Notes: generated by a model from the letters alone, not told the origin. A DNA stretch of 64,000 nucleotides from Pseudomonas sp. CCI4.2 (GCF_034350045.1 NZ_CP133781.1:3644501-3708500), one strand, 5' to 3'; positions 38,568-47,853 are shown, counted from the stretch's first letter. A program made the numbers and translations.

Positions 38568-38615
38568 ACAAAAAAAAGCCCCGCCCTTTTCAGGGGCGAG
38601 GCCAGAGTCGGGGCT
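38568..38615 (-). terminator. Terminator of the glycine-rich protein gene
   Basis: On the minus strand AGCCCCGAC pairs with the later CGGGGCT, containing a nested GCCC/GGGC stem, and is followed by TTTTTTTT. Confidence 0.75.
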
Positions 38616-38616
38616 G

Positions 38617-38967
38617 TTAGTAGTGGCCGTAACCACCGCCGTAATAACCATGCGGGTGACCATAATAGCCGCGGGGCGGGCCGTAATACCCCGGGCGATA
38701 GTAACCAGGGCCAGGCGCTACAACCACCGGTTGGTAATAAACCGGAGGCGGTGGAGCTTGGTAATAAACCGGCTGCGGCGCATATACCGGTTGTGGTTGG
38801 ACATACACAGTCCGCGGTTGAGAGGCTACAACGCTACCGACAACAGCACCGACAACAGCGCCTACCGCAAGACCCGGACCCCAACCTCCGCCACCGTGGG
38901 CTGACGCCTGGGTTGCGATAGCTAGGGCACCTATTAAAAGGGCAACCTTGGGGATTTGACGAATCAT
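38617..38967 (-). CDS. Exported glycine-zipper protein with Tyr/Pro/Gly-rich tail
   Basis: 116 residues from ATG 38967, GAGGA upstream. Signal peptide MIRQIPKVALLIGALAIATQASA. A glycine-zipper helix follows (GLAVGAVVGAVVGSVVA). The rest is a low-complexity tail of Tyr, Pro and Gly (QPVYAPQPVYYQAPPP, GYYRPGYYGPPRGYYG). Such proteins associate with the outer membrane or surface; function unknown. The repeat-rich tail may vary in length between strains. Confidence 0.75.
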   Translation of the reverse strand: MIRQIPKVALLIGALAIATQASAHGGGGWGPGLAVGAVVGAVVGSVVASQPRTVYVQPQPVYAPQPVYYQAPPPPVYYQPVVVAPGPGYYRPGYYGPPRGYYGHPHGYYGGGYGHY

Positions 38968-39175
38968 GACTATTCCTCGACTTTCAATCCCGTTGTCGCG
39001 AGCTTGCGTTACTCTCAAGCACTGCCACGGGATACTTCTAAGACAGCGGTTTTGCAGCAATCTGCGAAACGCGTGAGTAAATATTGTGTAAGTGTGTCTG
39101 GGCACTCAGGGCACCATTATCGCCCACCCAGTGGCGTAAGCAATGGGAAGCGGACCAGCCGCTTACCCACAAGAC

Positions 39176-39835
39176 TTATTCCAGCTTCGCCAATCGCTCT
39201 TCCAAGGCGGCAATCCTGGCTTCCAGCTCATCAAAACGTTCGGCGGACGCGGCGTTGGCTACGCCTCCCGTGCGTTCAGGCTGAGTGCTTCGCGCCGCAA
39301 GAATCAAATCGATATCGCCAGGGTCTCCCAGCGAATGTACATAGCGATCTTCCCGCTGACCGGGTTGACGCGGCAACAGCACCGCCAGTCCCCGAGCGAT
39401 CAAGCGTTCCAATTGATGAACGACTTGCTCAACGTCTTCGAACTCATGCATGCGGTTGCTGCGGGTCAGCAGTTCATTGACGGTTTGCGGCCCGCGCAAG
39501 AACAACAATCCGCTCAGGATCACCTGAGCCGGGACCAACTCTAGCGCTCGGTCGACGCGGTGCTCCCAGCGGTCGGCTCGGCTGCCCATGACTAACCGGG
39601 TCAAGCCTTGACCTTCAAGTGCGCGAAGGCTTTGGCCGACTTGGCCTTGGGTCAGGCTCATCACCGGTTCGCGGCTGGTTTTCTGATTACAGGCAGTGAC
39701 CAACGCATTGAGCGTGAGGGGATAGGTCTCGGGGTTGGTGGCCTTCTTTTCGATAAGGCAGCCCAGGATGCGGATTTCCGCACTGTTGAGTTGCAGTTTA
39801 TCGGCAGAGTCGGTGGACACGGGCTCAGTAGACAT
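39176..39835 (-). CDS. yceH: YceH family (DUF480) protein
   Basis: 219 residues. AGGGAAC precedes ATG. Conserved signature [43 protein letters not shown], then [20 protein letters not shown], as in YceH, and [26 protein letters not shown]. The fold is two winged helix domains; the last ~20 residues form a coiled coil ([19 protein letters not shown]). Function unproven; E. coli YceH is described as a DUF480 regulator-like protein. Confidence 0.9.
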   Translation of the reverse strand: MSTEPVSTDSADKLQLNSAEIRILGCLIEKKATNPETYPLTLNALVTACNQKTSREPVMSLTQGQVGQSLRALEGQGLTRLVMGSRADRWEHRVDRALELVPAQVILSGLLFLRGPQTVNELLTRSNRMHEFEDVEQVVHQLERLIARGLAVLLPRQPGQREDRYVHSLGDPGDIDLILAARSTQPERTGGVANAASAERFDELEARIAALEERLAKLE

Positions 39836-39950
39836 AGTGCGTTCCCTAGGCGTTCAAAGGCCACTAGCCTAGGGGCTCGGCGACATAAAAGACAAGCCGC
39901 TTCGCTGCCCGCCATGACTATAATCACTCACCTTAAACCCAGGACCTGCC

Positions 39951-40460
39951 ATGACTATCTCCCTGTACGCCACCTCCATTCCGGTTTTCAAGCAAATGCT
40001 CTCCGCGTTGAGCGACGTTCTGGCCAAGGCCGACGCGCATGCCACTGCCAAATCTATTGAGCCTGACGCACTGCTGCAAGCGCGCCTGTTCCCGGACATG
40101 TTCCAGCTGGTTCGCCAAGTGCAAATCGCTGTTGATTTCGCCAAAGGCGTCTCGTCTCGCTTGGCCGGCATTGATGCACCGAAGTACGACGACTCGGAAA
40201 AAACCTTTGCCGAGCTGCACGCTTTGATCGCCAAGACCCTGGCGTTCATCGCCACTATTCAACCCGAGCAGATTAACGGCCAGGAAGATCGCGAAATCAT
40301 CACCCGTCCGGGCACGCCAAAAGAAAAGCGCTTCGACGCTCAGACCTACTTGCTGGGGTATGGCCTGCCGCAGTTTTTCTTCCACGTCACCACGGCCTAC
40401 GCGATCCTTCGCCACAACGGTGTTGAAGTCGGCAAGCGCGATTTCATGGGCTCGTATTGA
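39951..40460 (+). CDS. DUF1993 family protein
   Basis: 169 residues, all soluble and helical. LYATSIPVFKQMLSALSDVLAKADAHA begins the domain; ALLQARLFPDMFQLVRQVQIAVDFAKGVSSRLAG and FHVTTAYAILRHNGVEVGKRDFMGSY are typical. The family belongs to the DinB/DUF1993 four-helix group, with a possible metal site. Function unknown. Terminator hairpin follows. Confidence 0.85.
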   Translation: MTISLYATSIPVFKQMLSALSDVLAKADAHATAKSIEPDALLQARLFPDMFQLVRQVQIAVDFAKGVSSRLAGIDAPKYDDSEKTFAELHALIAKTLAFIATIQPEQINGQEDREIITRPGTPKEKRFDAQTYLLGYGLPQFFFHVTTAYAILRHNGVEVGKRDFMGSY

Positions 40461-40507
40461 TTCACCTCGTACTGATGCATTGATCACGCTGCATCATTGA
40501 CACCCAA

Positions 40508-40543
40508 CCGCTGCCTGAGCCGTTTTCAGGCAGCGGTTTTTTT
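40508..40543 (+). terminator. Rho-independent terminator after DUF1993 gene
   Basis: CCGCTGCCTGA / TCAGGCAGCGG stem followed by TTTTTTT. Confidence 0.9.
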
Positions 40544-40647
40544 GCGCGCTTTAGCCTTGCGACAGTCTGTTACTATTCATTTTCCCCTGCGTATTCCCCT
40601 ACAGATCTTTCCTGTGGATTGATCCGTGTCGTCGTTCTGGAGTTTTC

Positions 40648-41802
40648 ATGTTGTTCCCCATTTTGCTGTTGTCGGCTGCCGGTTTTACCGTACTGACCAC
40701 AGAGTTCGTCATCGTCGGTCTATTGCCTGCCATCGCCCGTGACCTGGAGGTCAGCGTGTCGCAAGCGGGCCTGCTGGTGACGTTGTTCGCGTTCACCGTA
40801 GCGACATTCGGGCCATTTCTGACTGCTTACTTTTCGCGTTTTGAGCGCAAGCGTCTGTTCGTCACCATTCTGATCATGTTCGGCCTGTCCAACGTGCTGG
40901 CAGCACTGGCGCCCAACATCGAGGTGATGGCCTGTGCCCGGTTGCTTCCTGCGTTGGGGTTGCCGGTGTTCTGGGCGCTGGCCAGTGAAACGGCGGTCGA
41001 TATTGTCGGCCCGGAGTACGCCGGACGGGCTATTGCCAAAATCGGTTTCGGTATTGTCTGCGCGACGGTGTTTGGCATTCCGGTCGGCACCTTGATCTCC
41101 GATGCATTTGGCTGGCGCAGCGCCTTTGCGATCCTGGCGGTCGTGGCGTTTGCCAAGGCGCTATTGCTATGGATTTACCTGCCGGTGACTCACAAGCATG
41201 TTGCGCCAGCGTCCTTTTGGACTCAGTTCAAGATTCTGCGCAGTTCTTTGATGCTTGGGCATGTGTTGCTGTCGGTGCTGGTGTTCAGCGGCATGTTCAC
41301 GGCCTACACCTACTTGGCGGACATGCTCGAACGCTTGGCTGGCTTCAACGGCACCTTGGTGGGCTGGTGTTTGATGGGCTTCGGCGCTGTCGGCTTGCTG
41401 GGTAATTCGTTGGGCGGGCGCATGGTGGATCATCACCCGTTGATTGCCAGCCTGGTGTTTAGCGTGTTCATGGTCACCGGAATGGTGGCGGTTGTGCCGA
41501 GCATGCATTCAGCGTTGGGCCTGGCGTTGGCCTTGGGGGTGTGGGGTATTACTCAAGCGGCGCTGTTTTTGGTCAGTCACGTAAGACTGATGAAGGCCGC
41601 GCCCCACGCGCCAGCCTTTGCGGCGTCGTTGAACATCGCTGGCGCCAATTTGGGCATCGGCGTGGGGGCGATTATCGGCGGCCGTGTGATTGACCATCTC
41701 GGGCTGGGCAGTCTGGGGTTTGCCGCCGCCGGTATCATCGTGCTGTCGATTCTGTTGGCACTGTGGATGATGTTTTTCAAGCCGGTGCCGGTTTGCACTT
41801 AA
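40648..41802 (+). CDS. MFS transporter, DHA1 (drug/purine efflux-like)
   Basis: 384 residues, about 12 helices. LSAAGFTVLTTEFVIVGLLPAIARDL is the usual start of AraJ/PbuE-like DHA1 exporters; AFTVATFGPFLTAYFSRFERKRLF holds the loop 2-3 motif; GIPVGTLISDAFGWRSAFAIL matches motif C (antiporter motif). A proton-driven efflux role is likely; substrate not determined. Its stop overlaps the convergent nhaR-type gene by 4 bases. Confidence 0.88.
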   Translation: MLFPILLLSAAGFTVLTTEFVIVGLLPAIARDLEVSVSQAGLLVTLFAFTVATFGPFLTAYFSRFERKRLFVTILIMFGLSNVLAALAPNIEVMACARLLPALGLPVFWALASETAVDIVGPEYAGRAIAKIGFGIVCATVFGIPVGTLISDAFGWRSAFAILAVVAFAKALLLWIYLPVTHKHVAPASFWTQFKILRSSLMLGHVLLSVLVFSGMFTAYTYLADMLERLAGFNGTLVGWCLMGFGAVGLLGNSLGGRMVDHHPLIASLVFSVFMVTGMVAVVPSMHSALGLALALGVWGITQAALFLVSHVRLMKAAPHAPAFAASLNIAGANLGIGVGAIIGGRVIDHLGLGSLGFAAAGIIVLSILLALWMMFFKPVPVCT

Positions 41803-42701
41803 TCGGGCACCGTGAATAACTCGCGTCTAGCGCCTTCGGTGATGGCGACAATGCCGGGGTGTTTCACCTTGCGCTCAACGGAAATCGCGTAGAAAGACTC
41901 GGTGACTGCGTCGGTGTGGCCGATCAACTGCACGCCGTATTGGGACTGCACTTCGTCTGCGATCACGCTGGGCGCAATGAAAATTCCGCTGCCGGATTTG
42001 CCGAATGCTTTCATCAGTGCACTGTCATCGAACTCGCCCACGATGCGCGGCCGAATATTGTGCTCAGCGAACCAGCGCATCAGACGACTGCGCACTACCG
42101 TGTCTTGCCCCGGCACCAACAGCGGCGCGCCTTGCAAACCGGCGGGAAAGTCAGCGCCGTAGCGCTCGGCCAGCGCTTTGGTCGCGAAAAAGCTGATGCC
42201 ACATTGGCCCAGCTTCTGGCTGTAGCCTTTTATGTCTAGGTGCGAAGGCATGGGACTGTCGGAAATCACCAGATCGAGTCGCTGGATCGCCAAGTCAGCC
42301 AGCAAGCGCTCCAGTGTGTCTTCGCGGCAGGTAATGCGAATCGGCTCGGCCAACTCCATGGTGGGTGCAATCAGCCGGTACACGATGGATTTAGGTACGA
42401 CGTCTGCAACGCCGATGCGAAACAGAAGCTGTTGTTCATCTGGCTGCGCGCGGAGCAGGGCTTCCAGCTCGCCGCCTAGCTGAAACATTTGTTCGGCGTA
42501 GGGCAGGGCAAGGCGCCCGGCTTCGGTCAACTCCAACTGCCGACCCACCCGGCGAAACAAATCCATGCCATAAGTCTGTTCCAGCAGGCTGATCTGTCCG
42601 CTGATGGTCTGCGGCGTCAGGTTTAACTGTTCCGACGCGCGCGCCACGCTGCCGGTTTTCGCCACCACCCAGAAGTAGTGCAGTTGTCGATAATTGAGCA
42701 T
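41799..42701 (-). CDS. nhaR: NhaR-type LysR family regulator
   Basis: 300 residues. The N-terminus MLNYRQLHYFWVVAKTGSVARASEQLNLTPQTISGQI is characteristic of NhaR rather than other LysR proteins; SLLEQTYGMDLFRRVGR completes the HTH region. The C-terminal effector domain follows (IGVADVVPKSIVYRL, LDLVISDSPMPSHLDIKGY). In E. coli NhaR responds to Na+ and activates nhaA, but nhaA is not adjacent here, so its target is uncertain. Divergent from the terC-type gene; their spacer may hold its binding site. Confidence 0.87.
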   Translation of the reverse strand: MLNYRQLHYFWVVAKTGSVARASEQLNLTPQTISGQISLLEQTYGMDLFRRVGRQLELTEAGRLALPYAEQMFQLGGELEALLRAQPDEQQLLFRIGVADVVPKSIVYRLIAPTMELAEPIRITCREDTLERLLADLAIQRLDLVISDSPMPSHLDIKGYSQKLGQCGISFFATKALAERYGADFPAGLQGAPLLVPGQDTVVRSRLMRWFAEHNIRPRIVGEFDDSALMKAFGKSGSGIFIAPSVIADEVQSQYGVQLIGHTDAVTESFYAISVERKVKHPGIVAITEGARRELFTVPD

Positions 42702-42849
42702 GAGAATCGCCGATTCGTAAAAACCGAAGTATACACGGTGAAAATACGAATTTTCCTGATGTGTCGGTCTGCCTAGAATGCGCGCTGTTGTTACGCCTTA
42801 TGTCCAGGCACTCACTTAAATGCTTCACGCTGAATCAGGGTTCTCACAC

Positions 42850-43593
42850 ATGGAATATCTTTTACAACTGGCTGCCAGCCCCACCGCGTGGATTGCGTTG
42901 GCGACACTGGTGGTGATGGAAATCGTACTGGGTATCGACAACCTGATTTTTATCTCGATTCTGACCAACAAATTACCCGAGCATCAGCGCGCCAGAACGC
43001 GGCGTATCGGGATCAGCATGGCGCTGATTCTGCGGCTGGCCTTGCTCAGCACTGCGGCGTACATCGTGCGGTTGACTGAGCCGGTGATTGACGTGTTCGG
43101 CCAGGTATTTTCCTGGAAAGACATGATCCTGATCGCGGGCGGTTTGTTCCTGTTATGGAAAGCCACGACGGAGATTCACCACAGTGTCGCCCGCAAAACA
43201 GAGGAAGAAACAGTCACCACGTCGGGTGTGTCCCTTGGGTTCGCTGCGGCCATCGGCCAGATTCTATTGCTGGACATGGTGTTTTCCATCGACAGCATCA
43301 TCACCGCCGTCGGCATGACCGAGCATTTACCGATCATGATGATTGCTGTGATCGCCGCCGTGGTGGTGATGTTGGTGGCGGCAGAACCCCTGGCGAAATT
43401 CATCAACGACAACCCGACCATCGTGATGCTGGCGTTGGGTTTCTTGATCATGATTGGTATGACGTTGATCGCCGATGGTTTTGGCGTGCACATACCCAAA
43501 GGCTACATCTATGCCGCCATGACGTTCTCGGCAGCGATCGAATGCTTGAACATGCTGTCGCGCAAGGCGAAGCGGCATAGAACCGTGAATTAA
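42850..43593 (+). CDS. TerC family membrane protein
   Basis: 247 residues from ATG 42850, AGGG upstream. Seven or more helices, with the family's acidic membrane motifs [15 protein letters not shown] and [15 protein letters not shown], each with a Glu or Asp inside a helix. TerC/YgdQ proteins are linked to metal (Mn2+) export and tellurite resistance in other bacteria. A tellurite function is not implied here since no ter genes are nearby. Ends 4 bases inside a small convergent gene. Confidence 0.9.
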   Translation: MEYLLQLAASPTAWIALATLVVMEIVLGIDNLIFISILTNKLPEHQRARTRRIGISMALILRLALLSTAAYIVRLTEPVIDVFGQVFSWKDMILIAGGLFLLWKATTEIHHSVARKTEEETVTTSGVSLGFAAAIGQILLLDMVFSIDSIITAVGMTEHLPIMMIAVIAAVVVMLVAAEPLAKFINDNPTIVMLALGFLIMIGMTLIADGFGVHIPKGYIYAAMTFSAAIECLNMLSRKAKRHRTVN

Positions 43594-43757
43594 TGCGAAG
43601 CGACGGGGCGATTATGTCCGGCTGAGGTTTGTTCCGTAGGCGTGGGTTGTGCGTGCAGATGATGGTGGCGAGAAACGCGCATGACTCCCCATAGCATGGC
43701 TGATGCTACGGCTAACCAAGCCGAAACTAGCATTACGATTGTCAGTCCCAGGTTCAT
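43590..43757 (-). CDS. Small single-helix membrane protein
   Basis: 55 residues, GGGGGG six bases upstream of ATG. One helix ([24 protein letters not shown]) is followed by a cytoplasmic His-rich segment ([11 protein letters not shown]). Its stop overlaps the TerC stop by a few bases, so both genes are fully convergent. The strong ribosome site and clean topology favour a real gene; function unknown, though the His cluster beside TerC might hint at metal binding (speculation). Confidence 0.55.
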   Translation of the reverse strand: MNLGLTIVMLVSAWLAVASAMLWGVMRVSRHHHLHAQPTPTEQTSAGHNRPVASH

Positions 43758-43975
43758 ACATCCCCCCCGATGTGGTGACGGTCTGCGTCTTACTAATCGA
43801 CAGTCTAGACCACGCTATGTTTCCGTCTGTTGACCAATGGTCTAAGGCGTATGACAGATTTGCTCTATTCAGAGCTGAAAACTGGCGTAAATGGAGCTAT
43901 ACCGCAGACGGGCAGCATCCTATGATCTGCGTTCAAGCGGGGTCGCGGGTTGCCCGGCGCTAGTCTTTTAAGCGA

Positions 43976-44671
43976 GTGAACATGCTGCTGGCCTTACCAC
44001 TATTTCATTCCGTTCAATCCAGGCGAATCGGTTTGGTGTTGGCGTTTATTCTGTCCCTGACAGCCTGTGCTAGCGGCGTGACGCCGGCGATGAAGCGCTT
44101 GCCAGACAGGGTCGAACTCAATTCGGTGCCGTTCTTTAGGGGCAACGTTTATCAAAGCGGGCCGGGAACCTTGGCCGCCATGCTGTCGCAGCAGGGTGTG
44201 ATCATTACCCCTGGCCTGTTGGACAAACCGCTGCAATTACCGGGTAGGGAAGCCAACCTCGAACAAAACATGCAAAACCTGGCGCGTGAATACGGCTTTA
44301 TGGTCTATCCGCTGGACGGCGAGTTGGACGCGCTGTTGACTCAGGTCTCCGCTGGATTCCCTGTCATGCTGCGTATCACCGAGGGTTCCGCATGGTGGTC
44401 CAAGCCTCGGTACGCCCTGCTGATTGGCTATAACCGCAACAAACAGACGGTTTTGCTGCACGCGGGCATGGACCGTCGAGTGTTGATGAGCTTCAGCAGC
44501 TTCACCTCGGCCTGGAAAGACGCTGGCCACTGGGCGGTGCTGATTCAAGGGCCACGGCAGCTTCCAGCGCAAGTCGATCAGCAACGCTGGTTGAATGCGG
44601 CTAAGGAGTTGGCTCAGGCCGGACAAGAACAGGCAGCAGGCGAAGCGACCAAGGCGTTGAAGGCGCAATAG
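43976..44671 (+). CDS. C39-like peptidase-fold lipoprotein without catalytic Cys
   Basis: 231 residues. A lipobox (LSLTACAS) with Cys31 gives an N-terminal lipoprotein. The domain has the C39 start VPFFRGNVYQSGPGTLAAMLSQQG; in active C39 peptidases the position after Gln is Cys, here it is Ser. The usual His region aligns with SKPRYALLIGYNRNKQTVLLHAG without a matching catalytic His. The protein therefore looks like a non-proteolytic C39 relative anchored in the periplasm. The last 40 residues are Ala/Gln-rich helical repeats. Followed by a terminator. Confidence 0.75.
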   Translation: MNMLLALPLFHSVQSRRIGLVLAFILSLTACASGVTPAMKRLPDRVELNSVPFFRGNVYQSGPGTLAAMLSQQGVIITPGLLDKPLQLPGREANLEQNMQNLAREYGFMVYPLDGELDALLTQVSAGFPVMLRITEGSAWWSKPRYALLIGYNRNKQTVLLHAGMDRRVLMSFSSFTSAWKDAGHWAVLIQGPRQLPAQVDQQRWLNAAKELAQAGQEQAAGEATKALKAQ

Positions 44672-44691
44672 TGTTTCTCGCTGAAAGAGAA

Positions 44692-44718
44692 AACGGCGCA
44701 CTGGGCGCCGTTTTTTTG
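44692..44718 (+). terminator. Rho-independent terminator
   Basis: AACGGCGC-actg-GGCGCCGTT stem followed by TTTTTT, just after the C39-like gene. Confidence 0.88.
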
Positions 44719-44725
44719 TACCTGA

Positions 44726-46009
44726 TCAGACCCCCAATTTATCCCGCAGTGAGTAATACAACGCACCTAAGGCTGTAAGCGGCGTGCGCAACAATTGGCC
44801 GCCGGGAAACGGATAGTGGGGCAGGCCGGCAAACGCATCGAACCGTTCTGCTTGACCGCGCAATGCTTCGGCCAATACCTTGCCAGCCAGATGGGTGTAC
44901 GTCACCCCGTGACCGCTACAGCCCTGAGAATAGTAAATGTTGTCGCCCAGCCGCCCGACTTGGGGTAGGCGAGACAGGGTGAGCAGGAAGTTTCCGGTCC
45001 ATGTGTAATCGATCTTTACGTTCTTGAGCTGCGCAAAGGCTTTCAACATTTTCGGCCGGATAACCGCTTCAATATCCGCTGGGTCCTTGGCGCCATAGAC
45101 CACACCGCCGCCGAAAATCAGGCGCTTGTCGGCCGAGAGGCGGTAATAGTCCAGCAGGTAATTACAGTCTTCGACGCAGTAGTCCTGCGGCAACAAACTG
45201 TGCGCCAGCTCGTCACTCAGCGGCTCGGTAGTGATCACTTGGCTGCCGCACGGCATCGATTTGGCCGCCAGCTCCGGCACCAGATTGCCCAAATAAGCGT
45301 TGCCGGCGACGATGATAAAGCTTGCCCGAACCCTGCCGTGTTCCGTGTGAACCACAGGCTGCGAGCCGCGTTCGATCCGAATCGCCGCGGATTGTTCGTG
45401 AATGACACCCCCCAATGACTCAACCGCCGCCGCTTCACCAAGGGCCAGGTTGAGTGGGTGAATATGCCCGCCGCTCATATCAAGCAAACCGCCGACGTAC
45501 AACTCGCTACCAATAACCTGACCGATACGACGCTTGTCCATCAATTTCAGCTGGGTATGCCCGTAGCGCTCCCAGAGTTTTTGTTGCCCTTCCAAATGCA
45601 CCATTTGCTTAGCCGTGACCGCCGCAAAGACACTGCCGTCTTTTAGATCGCAATCAATCTGGTACTTGGCCACCCGCTCACGAATAATCGCGCCGCCCTC
45701 AAACGCCATGCGCCCGAGCAACTGAGCCTGCTTTGGGCCTACTGTGCGCTCAATCACATCGATGTCACGGCTGTAGCTGTTAACTATCTGACCGCCGTTG
45801 CGCCCCGATGCACCGAAGCCGACTTTCGCGGCCTCCAGCACAGTGACCCGAAAACCGTGCTCCAGCAAAAACAACGCACTGGAAAGCCCGGTGTACCCGG
45901 CGCCGATGATGCAAACATCCGTTTCGACATCACCCTCCAATCGAGGGCGCACTGGGGCGTCGTTTGCCGACGCGGCGTAGTAAGACTGTGGATAAGGAGT
46001 GTTCGTCAT
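44726..46009 (-). CDS. FAD-dependent oxidase, PuuB/DadA-type
   Basis: 427 residues. FAD-binding Rossmann motif near residues 30-60 (VCIIGAGYTGLSSALFLLEHG) and GFGASGRNGGQIVNSYSRD, typical of gamma-glutamylputrescine oxidase PuuB. The substrate domain carries DCNYLLDYYRLSADKRLIFGGG and the C-terminal GCSGHGVTYTHLAGKVLAEAL. It oxidises an amine or amino acid with release of H2O2. No puu pathway genes are adjacent, so the substrate (glutamyl-putrescine, other polyamine conjugates or glycine-like amines) is open. Precedes the tRNA, opposite strand. Confidence 0.85.
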   Translation of the reverse strand: MTNTPYPQSYYAASANDAPVRPRLEGDVETDVCIIGAGYTGLSSALFLLEHGFRVTVLEAAKVGFGASGRNGGQIVNSYSRDIDVIERTVGPKQAQLLGRMAFEGGAIIRERVAKYQIDCDLKDGSVFAAVTAKQMVHLEGQQKLWERYGHTQLKLMDKRRIGQVIGSELYVGGLLDMSGGHIHPLNLALGEAAAVESLGGVIHEQSAAIRIERGSQPVVHTEHGRVRASFIIVAGNAYLGNLVPELAAKSMPCGSQVITTEPLSDELAHSLLPQDYCVEDCNYLLDYYRLSADKRLIFGGGVVYGAKDPADIEAVIRPKMLKAFAQLKNVKIDYTWTGNFLLTLSRLPQVGRLGDNIYYSQGCSGHGVTYTHLAGKVLAEALRGQAERFDAFAGLPHYPFPGGQLLRTPLTALGALYYSLRDKLGV

Positions 46010-46151
46010 CCTGCAACCTCTGTTTTATATTTTTTACGGATGACCAGATCCTACCTCAGAAGAAAAACCGTCACCAGCGAGGGGTGAAATCAGCTTCGTA
46101 GAGGCGGTTAAAAAAAATACGCATATTCAGGGAGTTAGCGTAAAAAAGAGG

Positions 46152-46179
46152 TTGACACACATTTGGATTTCCGTAGAAT
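46152..46179 (+). promoter_or_regulatory. Sigma70-type promoter of tRNA-Val
   Basis: TTGACA, 16-base spacer, TAGAAT; the tRNA starts 14 bases beyond the -10 box. Confidence 0.75.
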
Positions 46180-46192
46180 GCCGACCCACAGC

Positions 46193-46269
46193 AGGCGCGT
46201 AGCTCAGTTGGTTAGAGCACCACCTTGACATGGTGGGGGTCGCTGGTTCGAGTCCAGTCGCGCCTACCA
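46193..46269 (+). tRNA. tRNA-Val (GAC)
   Basis: 77 nt including the encoded CCA. Acceptor AGGCGCG pairs with CGCGCCT, D-arm GCTC/GAGC, anticodon stem CCACC/GGTGG with loop TTGACAT giving anticodon GAC, T-arm with GGTTCGAGTCC. Single tRNA, followed within 30-65 bases by a terminator. Confidence 0.96.
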
Positions 46270-46298
46270 CATAAAATCCGCTCCCTGCTGGGCGGTCT

Positions 46299-46334
46299 AG
46301 AAGGGGTTCACCGAAAGGTGGGCCCCTTTTTTGT
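46299..46334 (+). terminator. Terminator downstream of tRNA-Val
   Basis: AAGGGG ... CCCCTT stem with internal CACC/GGTG pairing, followed by TTTTT. Confidence 0.8.
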
Positions 46335-46483
46335 TGTTTGCGGTTTGCAAAACGTTTGCAAGTCACCCCGCCTCAAAATGCCAAATTGGCACCCACCTCG
46401 ACGTACTGAATTTCTTTCGACTCGGGGCTTGTAGTGGATTAGGTAGGGCGACCGGATCGGCGACTTAATGCATTCCGTTGCCT

Positions 46484-47170
46484 TCAGTTGCGAGCCAATT
46501 CAATGTTTTCGATTAGCTCCACCCCCTGACTCCGCACATTCCCAATAGCAGCCGACACCCGGAACCACTCAAACGTTTCTGTCGGCTCGCCCTTCAACAA
46601 GGCCATCTGTTCCGCGCGCTCTTTCGGCGTGGCCGGGTCAAGCCATTCCCTTGCCAGTTCTGGCGACATCACAACCGGTCTACGGTCATGCACATCCACC
46701 ATTCCCCCTTCGCTGTCGGCTGTAATAATCACAAACCCATCATCGTCGCGCGCCTCCTCTGCGGGAAATTGCCCGATAGATGCGCAGAAGATCGGTGCCC
46801 CATCCCTGCGCTGGATCAAATACGGCTGCTTCTTCGGCCCACCTTCGTCGACCCACTCGAACCAGCTGTCGATTGGCGTAATGGCTCGGTACGGCCAGAC
46901 ATTGCGGAAGAAAGGCCCGTGGGCGACTTTCTCGACGCGGGCATTGATCGGTGCCGCACGATCCTTCGCCCAGAACGGACGCCATCCCCAGCGCACGCGA
47001 TCCGCTCTCAATGTCTCGCCGTCCATATGGAGCAAGGCCACTTGAGTGGCCGGTGCCACGTTGTAACGCTCAAACGGCAGATCGCCCGTTGTGTTGATCA
47101 TCGGGTTCGGCATGCTCAGGGCTGCAACGAAATCGTGAATGCCCCGGTACTGGGTCAGTCTTCCGCACAT
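46484..47170 (-). CDS. yedK: SOS response-associated peptidase (YedK/HMCES)
   Basis: 228 residues. Begins MCGRLTQ, with the catalytic Cys2 exposed after Met removal; RYNVAPATQV, WRPFWAKDRAAPINARVEKV (conserved Asn and Glu), YRAITPIDSWFEW and VDVHDRRPVVM (conserved His) complete the SRAP signature. HMCES/YedK covalently attaches to abasic sites in single-stranded DNA and protects them. No clear LexA box was seen just upstream, so SOS control is not supported here. It opens the accessory stretch after the tRNA. Confidence 0.93.
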   Translation of the reverse strand: MCGRLTQYRGIHDFVAALSMPNPMINTTGDLPFERYNVAPATQVALLHMDGETLRADRVRWGWRPFWAKDRAAPINARVEKVAHGPFFRNVWPYRAITPIDSWFEWVDEGGPKKQPYLIQRRDGAPIFCASIGQFPAEEARDDDGFVIITADSEGGMVDVHDRRPVVMSPELAREWLDPATPKERAEQMALLKGEPTETFEWFRVSAAIGNVRSQGVELIENIELARN

Positions 47171-47357
47171 TTCAAATCTCCGCTTGGGTGGCCCGGCGCC
47201 CGTATTTTGTAGATTTGGTCACACACTTCTCGTAAGAGAATGCTTACAAAAACACCCTACAAATTCCGGCCACGCCACCTACTCAGCCTTGGCTCGCACA
47301 ATCCTCCCAGCCCGCACCTCACCTCATAACCCTTCAGCCGCCAGCTAATTTGTACCT

Positions 47358-47561
47358 TCAATGGAGAATTCTTCGACTCTCTCCAATTCTGATTCGATCA
47401 AGCGCCCGGTTTAACGCGTCCAAGGCATTGAGGAGAGCTTTCGCCTCAGCCTCTCGACCCTCTCCCCAAAGGCGTTCCGCCATTTTGTTCAGGGTCTGGA
47501 TAGAGCGCTCAATTTCAGCAGCAGTCGCTGCAACTTTACTTTCCGGTTGTTTCTTCGGCAT
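47358..47561 (-). CDS. Small helical hypothetical protein
   Basis: 67 residues, AAGGG upstream of ATG. Lys-rich start then a predominantly alpha-helical body (AAEIERSIQTLNKMAERLW, AKALLNALDALNRALDRIR) that could form a coiled coil. Family not recognised. One of several small leftward genes in the accessory region. Confidence 0.5.
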   Translation of the reverse strand: MPKKQPESKVAATAAEIERSIQTLNKMAERLWGEGREAEAKALLNALDALNRALDRIRIGESRRILH

Positions 47562-47637
47562 TCAGTTACCCTTCTGCAGGGTATTGCTTTGTCTTTCAAT
47601 TTTTAGCACGAGTGCGTCGTCCGCCAAAATACTTGGG

Positions 47638-47853
47638 CTAGTATCGCGAGTTATTCAGCCTTCCCCGCGCAATCCTTCCCGCCTTAACCTCGTCCGCATA
47701 AGTAGCTAGACAATCAATATCCTCATCACGGCGATTCACCAAGTGGAAAAAAATTGCGACGGCATGCTCTGCGTCAGCCCGAGAAGTCAGTCTCAGAGCG
47801 TCAATCGCCGTCTGCTCAGGGTTTAACGAAACATTTTTCAGGTTGCGCCGCAA
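47638..47853 (-). CDS. Small hypothetical protein, probable TTG start
   Basis: 71 residues, helical (NPEQTAIDALRLTSRADAEHAVAIFFHLVNRRD), then DCLATYADEVKAGRIARGR. The only plausible start is TTG at 47853 with AAGAG nearby, so the N-terminus is uncertain. No family recognised. The 389 bases downstream to 48242 hold no convincing gene. Confidence 0.4.
   Translation of the reverse strand: MRRNLKNVSLNPEQTAIDALRLTSRADAEHAVAIFFHLVNRRDEDIDCLATYADEVKAGRIARGRLNNSRY

Noticed and set aside
42702-42849. Manganese (yybP-ykoY) riboswitch before the terC-type gene
   Set aside because: The spacer is only about 150 bases, contains the divergent nhaR promoter, and shows no recognisable aptamer core.
46193-46269. 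Integration site with flanking direct repeat
   Set aside because: No copy of the tRNA 3-prime end was seen downstream and no integrase gene is present in the window.
46484-47240. LexA box in front of the yedK gene
   Set aside because: No CTG-N10-CAG spacing was found in the upstream sequence.
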